The translations under genes and the position numbers were made by a program. From Stomoxys calcitrans (taxonomy: Eukaryota; Arthropoda; Insecta; Diptera; Muscidae), in NCBI RefSeq assembly GCF_963082655.1, contig NC_081552.1, positions 194,212,098 to 194,276,097 of the forward strand: DNA of 64,000 bases. Reading direction: 5' to 3'. Shown here piece by piece: positions 10,936 to 21,264 of this stretch. Positions within the stretch are counted from its first letter, which is position 1. Every line of letters begins with the position of its first letter. The notes beneath the pieces were generated by a model. That model saw only the letters and a program-made list of their open reading frames with translations. It did not search any database and was not told where the DNA came from.

Positions 10936-11556
10936 CCATCGTGCCCTGTAGTGTGTATCAAGCGGAGATGCTTGCAATTAAAGAAGTCTGAGAATGGCTA
11001 AGATATAACGTCGTTGGCATAAATACGAGATTGGGAGCTTCCTTACACATACCAAGGAAACTGGAAGCTATGAGTATACCTCTAGAGTTCTCCTGGTCTG
11101 AACGGCAACGAATTATAGATGATCACAAAGTGGGAGTTGCTAACCCTCCAAAATAATGTGGGCCAATCTGGACTTGATGAGATCTACCGCTTTGCTGTCG
11201 TTGGCTAGAGGAGACTTCTCATAACAAGTTAATGTCTGATTGGAAAATATGCTGACAGACTGAAAATTGCATGTAACAACTTCTGCAGAAGCTATGAGGA
11301 TGTCGAGGAAGAAGAGACTTTAGAACATCTGCTGTGTGTGTGTGCCCCGCAGTCAGAAGGAGTTTGACTTAAGGCTCTCATTTCTTTGAGAACTTGTCTG
11401 ATTTAGCTTGTGGTCTTTTTAAAGTGATCCAGAAGGTTCAACGATAAGAACTAGAAGGTATCCTCCTTCTGCTGTTGCTGTGGTATCAGAATAACTAAAA
11501 ACATCTGAGTGAATCTGATGGAGACTGACTGGCACTTAAACCTAACCTAACCCAAC
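10936..11556 (+). pseudogene. LINE-3 RNase H and C-terminal fragment
   Basis: Reads VYQAEMLAIKEV then EWLRYNV at about 10951-11010. This is the second RNase H motif (QAE) and the following helix, joined by a deletion to SIPLEFSWSERQRIIDDHK-like tail sequence. Further on, the Cys-rich terminal block (about 11275-11360: NFCRSYEDVEEEETLEHLLC-like, with one expected Cys lost) and a 3' end with AACCTAACCTAACCCAAC at 11540-11557 match the tail of the copy at 51760-52085. Many stops are present. Confidence 0.75.
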
Positions 11557-11617
11557 TTTCATAATAATCAGGTTGATGGGGCCGGGTCCTGATTTATATT
11601 TTTACCAGAGATTGTTA

Positions 11618-13030
11618 ATGCAGTAGAATTTTTATACCCTCCACCATAGGAAGGGGATATACTAATTTCGTCATTCTGTTTGTAGCACCGCGAAATATGC
11701 GTCTGAGACCCCATAAAGTATATATTGGGTTGCCCAATAAGTAATTGCGGATTTTTCATATAGTCGGCGTTGACAGCTTGTGACTCTGTAATTGCATTCT
11801 TTCTTCTGTCAGTTATCAGCTGTTACTTTTAGCTTGCTTTAGAAAAAAAGTGTTAAAAAAGTATATTTGATTAAAGTTTATTCTAAGCTTTATTAAAAAT
11901 GCATTTACTTTCTTTTAAAAAATCCGCAATTACTTTTTGGGCTATCCATATATTATTGATCGTCGATCTAGCCATGTCCGTCCATCTGTCTGTCGAAAGC
12001 ACGCTAACTTACGAAGGTGTAAAGCTAGGCGATTGAAATTTTGCACAAATACTTTTCATTAGCGTAGGTCAGTCGGGATTGTAAATGGGCCAAATCGGTC
12101 CATGTTTTGATATAGCTGCCATATATACCGATCTTGGGTCTTGACTTCTTGAGCCTCTAGAGGGCGCACTTCTCCTCTGATTTGACTGAAATTTTGCACG
12201 TTGTGTTTTGGTATCACTTGCAACAACTGTGCTAAGTATGGTGCAAATCGGTAAATGCTGTCATATAAACCGATCTTGGATCTTTATTTCTTGAGCCTCT
12301 ATAGGGCGCAATTCTCCTCCGATTTGACTGAAATTTTGCACATAGTGTCTTGCAACAACTGTGCAAAGTATAATTTAAATCGGTCCATAACTTGATATAG
12401 TTGCCATATAAACCGATCTTGGGTCTTGACTTCTTGAGCCTCTAAACTGAAATTTAGCACGTTGTGTTTTGGCATCACTTCCAACAACTGTGCTAAGTAT
12501 GATTTAAATCGGTCCATGTTTTGATATAGCTGCCATATAAACCGATCTTGGGTCTTGACTTCTTAAGCCACTAGAGGGCGCATTTTTCGTCCAATTTGAC
12601 TGAAATTTTGCACGTGGTGTTTGGATATCACTTCCACCAACTGTATTCAAAATGGTTCAAATCGGTCCAGGTTTTGATACAGCTGCCATATAAACCGATC
12701 TTGGGTCTTGATTTCTTGAGCCACTAGAAGGCGCAATTCTCATCCGATTTGACTGAAATTTTGCACGAGGTGTTTTGTTATGACTTCCAATAACTGCGCT
12801 AAGTATGGTGCAAATCAGTACATAACCTGATATAGCTGCCATATAAACCGATCTGGGATCTTGACTTCTTGAGCCTCTAGAGGTCGCAATTCTCATCCGA
12901 TTTGGCAAAAATTTTGTACAACGGCTTCTCTCATGACCTTCAGTACACGTGTCTAATATGGTCTGAATCGATCAATAGCTTGATACAGCTCCCAAATAAA
13001 CCTATCTCCCGAGTTTGCTTCTTGTTTTGT
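11618..13030 (-). repeat. MR-A modular repeat element, minus orientation, with nested MITE
   Basis: The minus-strand element starts at its tail (TTTTTATACCCTCCACCATA at 11628, then TACTAATTTCGTCATTCTG) and continues with GACCCCATAAAGTATA. At that point the MITE at 11725-11948 splits it. It then resumes with TGATCGTCGATCTAGCCATG, the (GTCC)n run and seven or more modules to about 13030. The module boxes are GAGCCTCTAGAGGGCGCA and GATATAGCTGCCATATAAAC. The far end has no clear head. Open frames at 12299-12517 and 12657-12908 are repeat artefacts. Confidence 0.88.
11725..11948 (+). mobile_element. Mariner-type MITE, nested in MR-A
   Basis: 224 bp, with terminal inverted repeats starting TTGGGTTGCCCAATAAGTAA and ending in AATTACTTTTTGGGCTATCCA, flanked by TA on both sides. 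It has lost about 13 bp (the AAATTTTTTCAC block) near its left end and carries a mutated right tip. It interrupts the TATATACTTTATGGGGTC motif of the surrounding MR-A tail, so it is younger than that copy. The terminal repeat resembles cecropia-type mariners such as Hsmar1 (from memory). Confidence 0.9.
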
Positions 13031-13934
13031 CTTACACCATCCTAAATCCTAACCAAATATGTATTTTGTTACACTTTATACCATTGAAGACATCTAACAA
13101 CATGGAGTGAGCATGACATAGTAATGACATGCTTTACCATATGCGAAGTGACATACCTTGGCGTTTTCAAGCGCCGCTTGTTTGTCAACGATTTGCATTG
13201 TTTGGTTTGGGTTTTTTTTTTTTTCAAAAGAATTCATTCATGGCATAACTCTTTTTACAGTTTTCTTTGTCGCGTTATTTGCAATTTGTTGTTGTTGTTA
13301 TTTTTGTGCAAATATTAGTAATAACAGCAGTAGAGGTTTTGATTTATGTTTTTGATATAACGAAGAATAAAAACTAAAATTGAATTAAACTTTGTGGCTC
13401 ACAAAAGTAATGGGCGTTTAAAGCGTGTTATGAATACTGATTGAGTGAATGGAAATTAAAGTTTAACGCTCTTTGAGTTTGAGCATATACGGAAAACAAA
13501 GTTAAATAGAAATTAATATGTAATACAAAAGAAGAATAGATAGACCTATTTGAAGCTTTTAGTTTTTTAAGGTGAAGTGGGGAACTTGTATATATGTTCA
13601 TGAACGATTTCAAGAATTGAAATAGAAGAAAGGTTTAATGTTCATAATTCCAAAAATGTTTTACATATCATTGAAACCAACATTTTGCATAACTGAGGAA
13701 GAATTATTCGTCATTCTCAATAGGAATATACAAAAGATTAGGCCAGATGTTTGTGACAGTCTGCAAGCAGACGAACTTGGTTATTGAATTGGTATCATTG
13801 TGTTACCACAGAAACAGAAGAGGAAGAAATTTTGCGTATGTTCACATCCGCTATTTCAGACAACATTTCAAGAAAATGTAACCAAAAGTGGAACTTTTTC
13901 TAATTGCCAGTACACAGAAAAAAAAATAAAAATT
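13031..13934. other. AT-rich stretch without a recognised gene
   Basis: Nothing firmly recognisable. A 43-codon frame, 13659-13790 (MFYISLKPTFCITEEELFVI...), has a protein-like composition reminiscent of a gag helix of LTR retrotransposons (EEELF.ILNRNI), but it is too short to assign. ACACAGAAAAAAAAATAAAAA at 13914-13934 is the common end of an AT-rich dispersed repeat also seen inverted at 16936-16951. Confidence 0.4.
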
Positions 13935-14412
13935 GGGTTTTGAGACCATAGTAGAAATCATTGTGTAAAATTTCAGCCAATTTGTGTAAGAATTGCGCCC
14001 TTTAGGGGTTCAAGAAGTTAAATAGAGAGATCGGTTTTTATGGGAGCTGTATCGGGCTATAGATCGATTCGAACCATATTTGACAAATATGTTGAAGTTC
14101 ATGAGAGAGAGAGCCGTGGTACAAAATTTCAGACAAATCGGATAAGAATTGCGCCCTCTAGTGCCTCAAGAAACCAAGATTCAAGATCGGTTTATATGGC
14201 AGCTAAATCAGGTTATGGACCGATTTAAAGCATACTTAGTACAATTGTTGAAAGTCACAGCGAAACACGTTGTGCACAATTTCAGTCAAATCGGATAATA
14301 ATTGCGCCCTCTAGACGCTCAAGAAGTCAAGATTCAAGATAGGTTTATATGACAGCTATATCTGGTAATAAACCGATTTCACCCATACTCAGCACAGTTG
14401 TCGGAAGTCATA
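13935..14412 (+). repeat. MR-A modular repeat block
   Basis: Three modules beginning with the recurring internal start ACCATAGTAGAAATCATTGT (also at 4091). A first module of the 'TTTAGGGGTTCAAGAAG' variant is followed by two GCGCCCTCTAGACGCTCAAG modules. It breaks off inside a module at 14412 with no tail. Confidence 0.85.
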
Positions 14413-14422
14413 ATAAAGTCTT

Positions 14423-14535
14423 CTAATCAAAGATGAAACCCGTCCCATATTGGCTGGTGTGTTGCGATCTCTGGCTTTCCTTTACCATTTGCAAAGAAAA
14501 TATCCGATCATTGAGCTCGTCTCGAAAGAGAAACA
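14423..14535 (+). repeat. Low-copy dispersed repeat, copy 2
   Basis: Matches 8320-8425: TCTAATCAAAGATGAAACCC, then GATCATTGAGCTCGTCTCGA. It abuts the broken MR-A block at 14412. Confidence 0.7.
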
Positions 14536-14719
14536 AACAAAAATTGTGAAATTTAATGATCTTTGCCCAAAAACAGGCAAAAAACTTAAAAATATTACAG
14601 TAAATTTATAAATTACAAGTATTGGAGAAAAACCCCACAGAAAAACGTTCATCTAGAATATATAATTAGATCGATGCGACAGATGCATATTTCGATAAAA
14701 AAAAGTTTACGTCAGCAAG

Positions 14720-15545
14720 TGCGTCCTATTTGGGTTATGGGATTAGAGTGCTCCCACAGACACTTTTTCCCGTATATTGATATCAGATTCCTGCTTTACT
14801 CCAAAAAGTCTTTTCGTTTGAGCCCCACATTGGTACGGTCGCAAATTTATCCTCTTTGGGGGTTGATTTTGGCGAGGGGCGGTCCGCCAAACACTTGGTT
14901 CCACATTTGGATATCAAATTCGTATACTATTCTCAAATACCTATTATTTGAACCCCATATTGCCATGGTCATTAAATAAGTCCTATTTGGGGGGGTGTTA
15001 TGGGTAGGGAGTGGATCCCCAGAAACTGGGTCCAACATTTGAATATCAGTTTCGTATTCTACTCGAAAATACCTTTCATTTAAGTCCCATATTACCATGG
15101 TCGGTAAATATGTCCAATTTAGGCGTGTTTTGGGGGTTGGGGTGGTCCCCCAAACACCTGGTCCGACAATTGGATATCAGATACATTTTCTAATCTTAAA
15201 TACCTTTCATTGAGTCCCATATTGTCGTGATTGATCTATATATATATTTTGTAAGTTTTGGGGATGCGGCGTTCCCCTTAGGTACCCCATCCAAAATTTG
15301 AATGCCAAATTTTTGTTTTAAGGTTAGTATAAAAAAGCACACAAAATTTCGCACCACCCATCTCCGAGATTTGGCGTTTCTGAAAATAAGGATAAGGATG
15401 AGGGTCCGCCCCCCTTCAGATATCAAAAAATGTAGTACCCTATCAATACCACGGGATCATTATGCACGATTTGTAAAAATTTCAAGGAAATCGGTTCAGC
15501 CGTTTTTGAATCAATATGGAACATATATACAAATAAATTAACAAA
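14720..15545 (+). repeat. C-family tandem repeat with complete tail
   Basis: About five units of GTCCTATTTGGG..., GGTCCCCCAAACACCTGGTC, TTGGATATCAGA and AAATACCTTTCATTGAGTCC, period roughly 120-130 bp. The tail follows: TCTCCGAGATTTGGCGTTTC, the GGGTCCGCCCCCCTT hairpin at about 15399, AAAAATTTCAAGGAAATCGG, TTCAGCCGTTTTTGAATC, and AAC-rich terminal DNA ending about 15545. It is an example of the full C 3' end and contains an uninterrupted match to the SINE target found at 55459. Confidence 0.85.
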
Positions 15546-15565
15546 CACGAAATTTTTTATGTATA

Positions 15566-16275
15566 TAAAGGGTGATTTTTTAAGAGCCATAGGAAAGTTA
15601 AAAAAACACATAAAATTCAGTAAAATTCATGAAATCTTTATTTGAATCGATAGTACGGTCCATATCATTTAATGGTTGAAGACTATTTGATGCAAATGTT
15701 GACCGCGATTGCCTCTCAAACAGTTCATCCGCTTAGTCCAATTTTGGCATACTCTTTCCAACATTTCGACCGGCATATCACGAATATATGCTTCAATGTT
15801 ATCTTCCAATAAGTAAATTGAAGCGGGCTTGCCTGTATAAACATGAGCTTGAACATAGCCCCACAAAAAATATTCTAAAGGCGTTAAATCGCACGATCTA
15901 GGCGACCAATTGATCGGTCCTGAACGTGAAATAAAATGTTCACCGAACTCGCCTCTCAATAAGTTCAATGTTACGCGTGCTCTGTGGCAAGTGGCACCGC
16001 CTTGTTGAAACCACATGTCATGCAAGTCAAGCTCTTGCAGTTTGGGCAAAAAAGTTGGATATCATCTCACGATAGTGCTCACCATGCACAGTTACGTTAC
16101 TATTCGCATGACCTTTGAAGAAGTACGATCCAATGATGACACCAGCCCATGAACCGCACCAAACTGTGACTTTTTCTAGATGCATTGGTAGCTCTTGCAA
16201 TGCTTTTTGCTGGTCTCTGCTTCAAAATCGACAATTATGCTTTTTTACCTACCCATTGAGCCAAAAATGGAAATT
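15566..16275 (-). mobile_element. DD41D (rosa-type) mariner-like transposon, 5'-truncated
   Basis: The element's 3' terminus is GGGTGATTTTTTAAGAGCCA at 15570, the usual end of this family, with the transposase on the minus strand. Only the C-terminal two fifths remain; similarity fades at about 16275 (CCATTGAGCCAAAAATGG). No matching second terminal repeat is visible in the window. Confidence 0.85.
15669..16255 (-). pseudogene. DD41D transposase fragment
   Basis: The 126-residue open stretch (16049 back to 15672) reads LHDMWFQQGGATCHRARVTL, then GEFGEHFISRSGP, CDLTPLEYFLWGYVQAHVYT and MLERVCQNWTKRMNCLRGNR. In this family the D of QQDGATCH and the D of TPLDYFLW are catalytic, with 41 residues between them (rosa/ITmD41D; from memory). 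Here the first is Gly (codon 15999-16001) and the second is Glu (codon 15873-15875), spacing preserved. A frameshift near 16050 separates a further upstream stretch matching the region before the second Asp. It cannot cut DNA. Confidence 0.88.
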
Positions 16276-16559
16276 ACCATAAAATCGAAGAAGCTCGAGA
16301 AGAACTTTCTCAACAGAGCACGCATAAGAGATTAATTAATGTTAGTCTATGTCGGTAGCCAGACCTCAACCCGCCTCGCTACTCTTTCTATTATAATTCG
16401 GAGAACAATATGCTCCGCATTTTTGGAAAAACCTCCGGAGGTGTTTCGTTTCTAAGGAGTGATCATGGATCCAAACATAAACCTCAAATTCGTCTTCCTA
16501 GAGTTTTACATCTGCGAAAGATGTTGCCTCGAAATCGAGGGTGCGCCCTATACAGCGTG

Positions 16560-16955
16560 CTTTTGGTAAAATTTTTAATGTAAAATTTGCATATTTTCAT
16601 TGATCCAATTAAAAAATTAATTAGATATTTCGAAAATTGCAATCGTTATTTTATTGAGTCAATAAAACTATTGATTGAAGATTTAAAAATTTTCAATAAT
16701 TTTTCTAATTAAAAAATTAATTGGGAATTAAAAATATTTTGGGTCAATTAAAAAATTAATTGAAAATTAAAAATATTTTCAATAATTTTTTTTAATTGAA
16801 TATGCTATATTTTAAATTGAAAATTTGTTCAATCACCTTGATCAAAAACTTTGATTGACATTGCCATGTTCGTGATTGAAGGAGATTCAATTAAAAATCA
16901 ATTGGATCAATTAATTTCGTAATTGAAACTGATTTTTATTTTTTTCTGTGTACTT
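16560..16955. repeat. AT-rich dispersed repeat ending in TTTTTCTGTGTA
   Basis: Repeats of AAAAAATTAATTG and AAAATATTTTCAATAATTTT in both orientations, ending TTTTTTCTGTGTA at 16940-16952. The inverse end ACACAGAAAAAAA occurs at 13914. It is a low-complexity, foldback-prone sequence of a kind common in fly genomes. No coding frame. Confidence 0.55.
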
Positions 16956-17884
16956 GCTCTCAAGTTAAGCAACATTTACTATTTGTCAAATTCATTTAGC
17001 TGCGTCCTTCTTGCAACCAACATAGAAAAAGCATTTTACCAATATTAAGATACAAACTATTCCATTAAGGCGTCTTGATCCAAGCTGCAAAAGACTTGCC
17101 AATTTATCTACAAAATATACGATGCTATATCAATCAACCATCTTAATTTTCCCCTCTAAGCAGATAGTAATGTCTACTCCCCTCTTTAGAGTTGTAGGAA
17201 ATTCCCACTTGTTTTTTTGTTTCCCAAAACTCCATTACAAATTATCAACTACTTAAGAAATACTATGCCTTAAACTTATTTAAGACATTTTAGCACGCAA
17301 TCTTAATGCCATCAATAGCACCATCTTTCGCGGGCCCACAGAGTTGCACACTTCCCTGCAAAGAACTTGTTTCTTGATAACTAAAAAACGAAAAAAGCCA
17401 TAGAAGTGATATCAAGTGGAATAAAAGTTCAGCAGAAAATGGGAAGAAAAAAAAAAAAAGAAAACAAATACAAAATAACCATGGAATACCTATTTGGTTG
17501 GGCAGTTTGAGAGAAAGAAAAAAAAAAATAAAAAATCTTTTTTATAACACGTTGCGTCTTTGATTTTGGTCTTTCGTGCTCATCCTTCTAATACTTTCTT
17601 TGGAGTTTATAACCATTAAATGCTAATGAATGGAAATGGGAGCAGAGTTCTATGAAAATACTGAAGATTTATCATTATTTAGATAACAAATAAGTCATAG
17701 TTTTTTTTTACTAAGTAATAATGAGCCATCTAATTGTCCAGAGATGTTAATGGATATTTCATACTGTATTGATTAGAGCTTGAACAATTGATTAAGCAAT
17801 GTTCCTTAATTACATTTATAAACAAAGTGTCTAAATGTTCAGAAGGCAAAAAATATTCTTCAAAAATTTGTTCTTTTAAAATGT
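16956..17884. other. Stretch without a recognised gene
   Basis: Unique-looking AT-rich DNA. I see no exon, RNA gene or known element. Poly-A tracts at 17445-17460 and 17515-17535 are unremarkable. Confidence 0.5.
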
Positions 17885-18775
17885 ACACAAAAAAAGCTAT
17901 ATCCAAATCTGAACCGACCATTGCCAAATTGCAGAAATATGTCGAAGGACCTAACATATGTCACTGTTCCAAATTTCGGCGAAATCGGACCATAAATGCG
18001 CCTTTTATAGGCCCAAAACCTTAAATCGAGAGATCCGACTATATGGCGGCTATATTCAAATATGGACCGATCTTGGCCAAATTTAAGGAGGATGTCCCAA
18101 TCCCTAACACGACTCACTGTCACAAATTTCAGCAACATCAGACTATAAATGCGTCTTTTATGGGTCCAAAACTTTAAATCGAGAGATCGATCTATATGGC
18201 AGCTATACCCAATTCTGGACTAATCTGGGCAAAATTAAAGAAGATATCGAAGGGCCTAACAAAACTCACTGTCCTAAATTTAGACAAAATCGGACAATAA
18301 ATGAGCCTTTTATGAGCCCATGACCCTTAATCGAGAGATCGATCTATATGGCAGCTATATCCAAATCTGAACCGATCTGGGCCAATATACAGAAATGTGT
18401 CAAGGGGCCTAGCACAACTCACTGTTCCAAATTTCGGCGACAACGGACAATAAATGCGCCTTTTATGGGCCCAAAACCTCAAATCGAGAGATCGGTCTTT
18501 ATGGCAGCTATATCCAAATCTAGATTGATCGGGGCCAGATTGAAGAAGAATGTCAAGTGGCCTAACACAAATCACTGTTCCAAATTTCAACAAAATCGGA
18601 AAAAAGTGACTTTTAGTGGCCTAAGCCCTTAAATCGGCGGATCGGTCTATATGGGGGCTATATCGAGATATAGTTCGATATAGCCCATCTTCGAACTTAA
18701 CAGACGGAACAGGCAGACGGAAGGACAGACTGACGTACATGGCTAGAGCGTCTTAAATTTTTACGACGATCACGA
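17885..18775 (+). repeat. MR-B modular repeat element with short tail
   Basis: Five modules of the B subtype: AAATTTCGGCGAAATCGGAC, ATAAATGCGCCTTTTATGGG, CTTAAATCGAGAGATCGG, TCTATATGGCAGCTATATCC, GGACCGATCTGGGCC, CCTAACACAACTCACTGTCC. It ends in a reduced tail with CAGACGGAAGGACAGACTGA and ACATGGCTAGAGCGTCTTAA at about 18715-18760. The order of boxes equals that in MR-A, so the two are homologous. Confidence 0.85.
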
Positions 18776-19159
18776 ATCACGATCACTTTAAAGTGAAGCG
18801 GAAAGGCTGGATGCTGGAAGGGATGGAACTGACATTTCAGGCACTTCTGCGTAAGCTGGGGAGAGAATCTCATCAGATCTCCCGAAGGGCATAAAACTGC
18901 TAAAATGCCGAAAAAGAAAAAGAGCTATCGGCTTGCAAGTACTCTGGGGAGACCAAACCAGCCCTACCGCAATGATGACTGCAGACAGTGTCCTGCGGAG
19001 GGAGACAAAGTCGGAACAGGAATGAAGGAAGCGCGCACGGCCTCTGAGTCTTCATGGAGCATTGTGAATTCCAAAAGGATGGCGGATACATCAGGGAGAC
19101 GGTGAAGCATACCTGGCATCACTTTATCTGTTTTTCGACTGTCCGACAACACCATTGAC

Positions 19160-20165
19160 GTCGGAGCTGTTATGACTGGTGAGGAAGGCTAAACAGACAG
19201 GAAATGAGGCCTTAATGGGGTGCGATGTCAACTTTTACCACATTGCGTGGTTCAGCTAATGGGACAAATGTTCGGTCATAGCCAATTAAAGTAAGAAAGG
19301 TAAGTACCAACATTAATTAGCGGAGCCAAGCCCTGGCAGTATTCTTGAATACTAACGACCTAATAACAATATTGGTAACACCGCTAGGGAGGAGGTTTTA
19401 AATGTGACGATGTTTTCGGAAAATCTATTCGATGAGGTTCAGGATTGGCGGGTCTCCATGGAACACTCTTTCTCTGACCATCGCTAAATTAGGTTTAGAA
19501 TAGCACGGCCAGCGCCGAATCCGATAAGCTTCCGGAATAAGTTGAAAACCAACTGGACAAAATTCGGAAGGCTACTCAGAAAAAGACTTGGGCAAGATAA
19601 TTTAGATTGTCCAAGCATCGAAGACGTGCATGACGATGTCAACAGGACTACGACTGCACTAGAGGGGTCTTTCGAAGAAAGTTGTCCGCTTCGAGAAAGG
19701 AAATCAGCCCAAGAAAAACCCTGGATGACCGGGAAAATTCGCTACATTGGGAAAGAGGTCCGCAGACTTAATAATAGAGCTCGTCATAAAAAAACAAAGT
19801 TTACTGGGATGTATACTACACACGGCTCAAGGAATACAATAAAATTACCAAAAAGGCAAAATGTGCCTCCTGGAAGATTTTCTGCGAACAGGTCTATTGT
19901 GTGAATGACGCCGCCAAGATGAAGAAGTTTCTCTCAAAAACCCATATCCAAACTGAAACTCTAGTAAACGACATGGGAGTGACAGCAGAGATAACGGAGG
20001 AAATGTTAATGCTTTTGATAAAAACCCATTTATCACAGGATACAACGTTGATCGAAGGTTTATCATAACGGAATTTATGTGAAGGAATCCTTGAGGAGCT
20101 TCAAACCATTCAAGTTACCCCGACCTGATAGAATATTTCCAGCGATACTATATTTATGTCCCATG
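19160..20165 (+). pseudogene. LINE-2 endonuclease and linker remains
   Basis: 19165-19255 reads RKAKQTGNEALMGCDVNFYH and IAW, equivalent to the GCDANAHHxxWGS catalytic block of APE endonucleases (the H before W is retained). After the RTE 3'-end insertion the domain resumes at about 19380: REEVLNVTMFSENLFDEVQD, then WRVSMEHSFSDHR with the SDH catalytic signature, a stop at 19484, and RIARPAPNPISFRNKL. The basic linker follows (19542-19860) and the first RT block begins at 20090 (SFKPFKLPRPDRIFPAIL, matching 29430 on the other copy). Frameshifts and stops throughout. Confidence 0.72.
19256..19305 (+). repeat. RTE 3' end inserted in LINE-2 endonuclease
   Basis: GGGACAAATGTTCGGTCATA, then GCCAATTAAAGTAAGAAAG matches the last coding bases and AAGT tail of the RTE copy ending at 3625. 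LINE-2 endonuclease sequence continues on both sides, so this is a severely 5'-truncated RTE insertion. Confidence 0.75.
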
Positions 20166-20170
20166 ACATA

Positions 20171-20489
20171 AATAGCAGGCCACCGTATCGCAGAGGTTAC
20201 CATGTCCGCCTATGACGCTGAACGCCTGGGTTCAAATCCTGGCGAGACCATCAGAAAAAAATGTTCAACGGTGTTTTTTCCCTCCTAATGATGGCAACAT
20301 TTGTGAGGTACTATGCCATGTAAAACTTCTCTCCAAAGAGGTGTCTCACTGCGGCACGCCGGTCGGACTCGGCTATAAAAAGGAGGCCTCTTATCATTGA
20401 GCTTAAAACTTGAATCGGACTGCACTCATTGATATGTGAGAAAGTTGCACCTGTTCCTTAGTGGAATGTTCATGGGCAAAATTTGCATT
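20171..20489 (+). mobile_element. tRNA-derived SINE, near full length
   Basis: Pol III-type internal promoter: A box TATCGCAGAGG at 20186-20196 and B box GGTTCAAATCC at 20229-20239. The body has CTAATGATGGCAACATTTGT, CATGTAAAACTTCTCTCCAA, GAGGTGTCTCACTGCGGCAC and CTCATTGATATGTGAG. The 3' end is GGAATGTTCATGGGCAAAAT. The flanks TGACATAAATA (20164-20174) and TGACATATATA (20490-20500) are a likely target duplication. Further copies at 21745 (minus), 47507, 52087, 55470, with remnants at 28171 and 49690. The parent tRNA is not identified. The LINE that moves it is unknown. Confidence 0.88.
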
Positions 20490-20500
20490 TGACATATATA

Positions 20501-21210
20501 TATATAAGGAAGAAAGTGGCACAAAGCATGCCACAGAGGGGCATTTTATCGTAAGGATCCGAACCAGCTATGCAGAAGGACCGAAAGGGTCTTGCACATG
20601 GCATATGACTGGGCTAGACCCAGAGGTCTCAACGTTAACCCAGAGAAGACTGCAATGTGCCTGTTCACGGGGAAGACGAAGGTGGGCCAATTTAACGCAC
20701 CACGTTTTCACAATAGAACGATTTCGATAACTGACAAGGTCAAATACTTAGGAGTGATCTTGGACAGGAAACTAAATCGGAAGTGGCACATTCAGAAGCG
20801 TACCGGGAAGACTCACAGATGTTAGGCACTATGTAGACGGGCCGTAGACTCGAAATGGGGTCTGAATCCTAGGATAGTTCACTGGCTCTACAGGAGCGTG
20901 ATTAGACCAATACGTCTCACGTAGTTTGGTGGACTGCTATGGAGAAAAAGTTCAACGTAAGGATCATAGAACAGGTTCAGAGAACATGTTGTCTTGGCAT
21001 AGGCGGAGTGATAAGAACCACTCCCACTAGGGCACTGAAGACTATTCTAGATATCCGATTAAATAGCAGATTAAGTGTGAGGCAGCCACTGCGGCTGACT
21101 GAGACTTTAGGCGATGGGAGAATAGTTAAAGGACAGGAGCAGGTCATACCATCGCGGTATAATCGAAACGACGATACGAAACCCAGATGGATTACAAGAG
21201 GTCGAGTGTA
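20501..21210 (+). pseudogene. LINE-2 reverse transcriptase, palm-end to thumb
   Basis: 20592-20815 reads HMAYDWARPRGLNVNPEKTA, then MCLFTGKTKVGQF and KVKYLGVILDRKLNRKWHIQ, the region after the YVDD box in RNase H-type LINEs. A stop at about 20823 and a frameshift are followed by LCRRAVDSKWGLNPRIVHWL and YRSVIRPI, then 20939-21210 (RIIEQVQRTCCLGIGGVIRT, TPTRALKTILDIR) up to the connection domain. RNase H is absent. The minus-strand copy at 28387 shows the same blocks. Confidence 0.8.
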
Positions 21211-21264
21211 AGATACTGCTGCCAGAGGCACAGCCTTGGATTGATGGAACTCTGTAATTGCCAT

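Larger units (their letters stand above)
18780..21260 (+). mobile_element. LINE-2 (RNase H-type LINE group) copy with nested insertions
   Basis: One plus-strand copy, in order: ORF1-like and endonuclease remains (18780-19255), the RTE 3' end (19256-19305), the endonuclease C-terminus and linker (19385-20165), SINE (20171-20489), then RT fingers and thumb (20501-21210). The RT palm with the YxDD box is deleted where the SINE sits. The minus-strand relative at 27967-29608 retains that palm. A third RTE 3' end follows at 21265. Confidence 0.75.

Noticed and set aside
13659..13790. Short gag-like frame MFYISLKPTFCITEEELFVI...
   Set aside because: Suggestive composition but only 43 codons, with no neighbouring retroviral-like domains or LTRs; kept only as a note.
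15222..15260. Second SINE target in the C copy at 15.2 kb
   Set aside because: This is the uninterrupted paralogous site; no SINE sequence is present.
20180..20245. A tRNA gene at the pol III boxes
   Set aside because: A and B boxes are present, but no acceptor stem or anticodon arm can be folded and the sequence runs into a dispersed repeat body. It is a SINE head.
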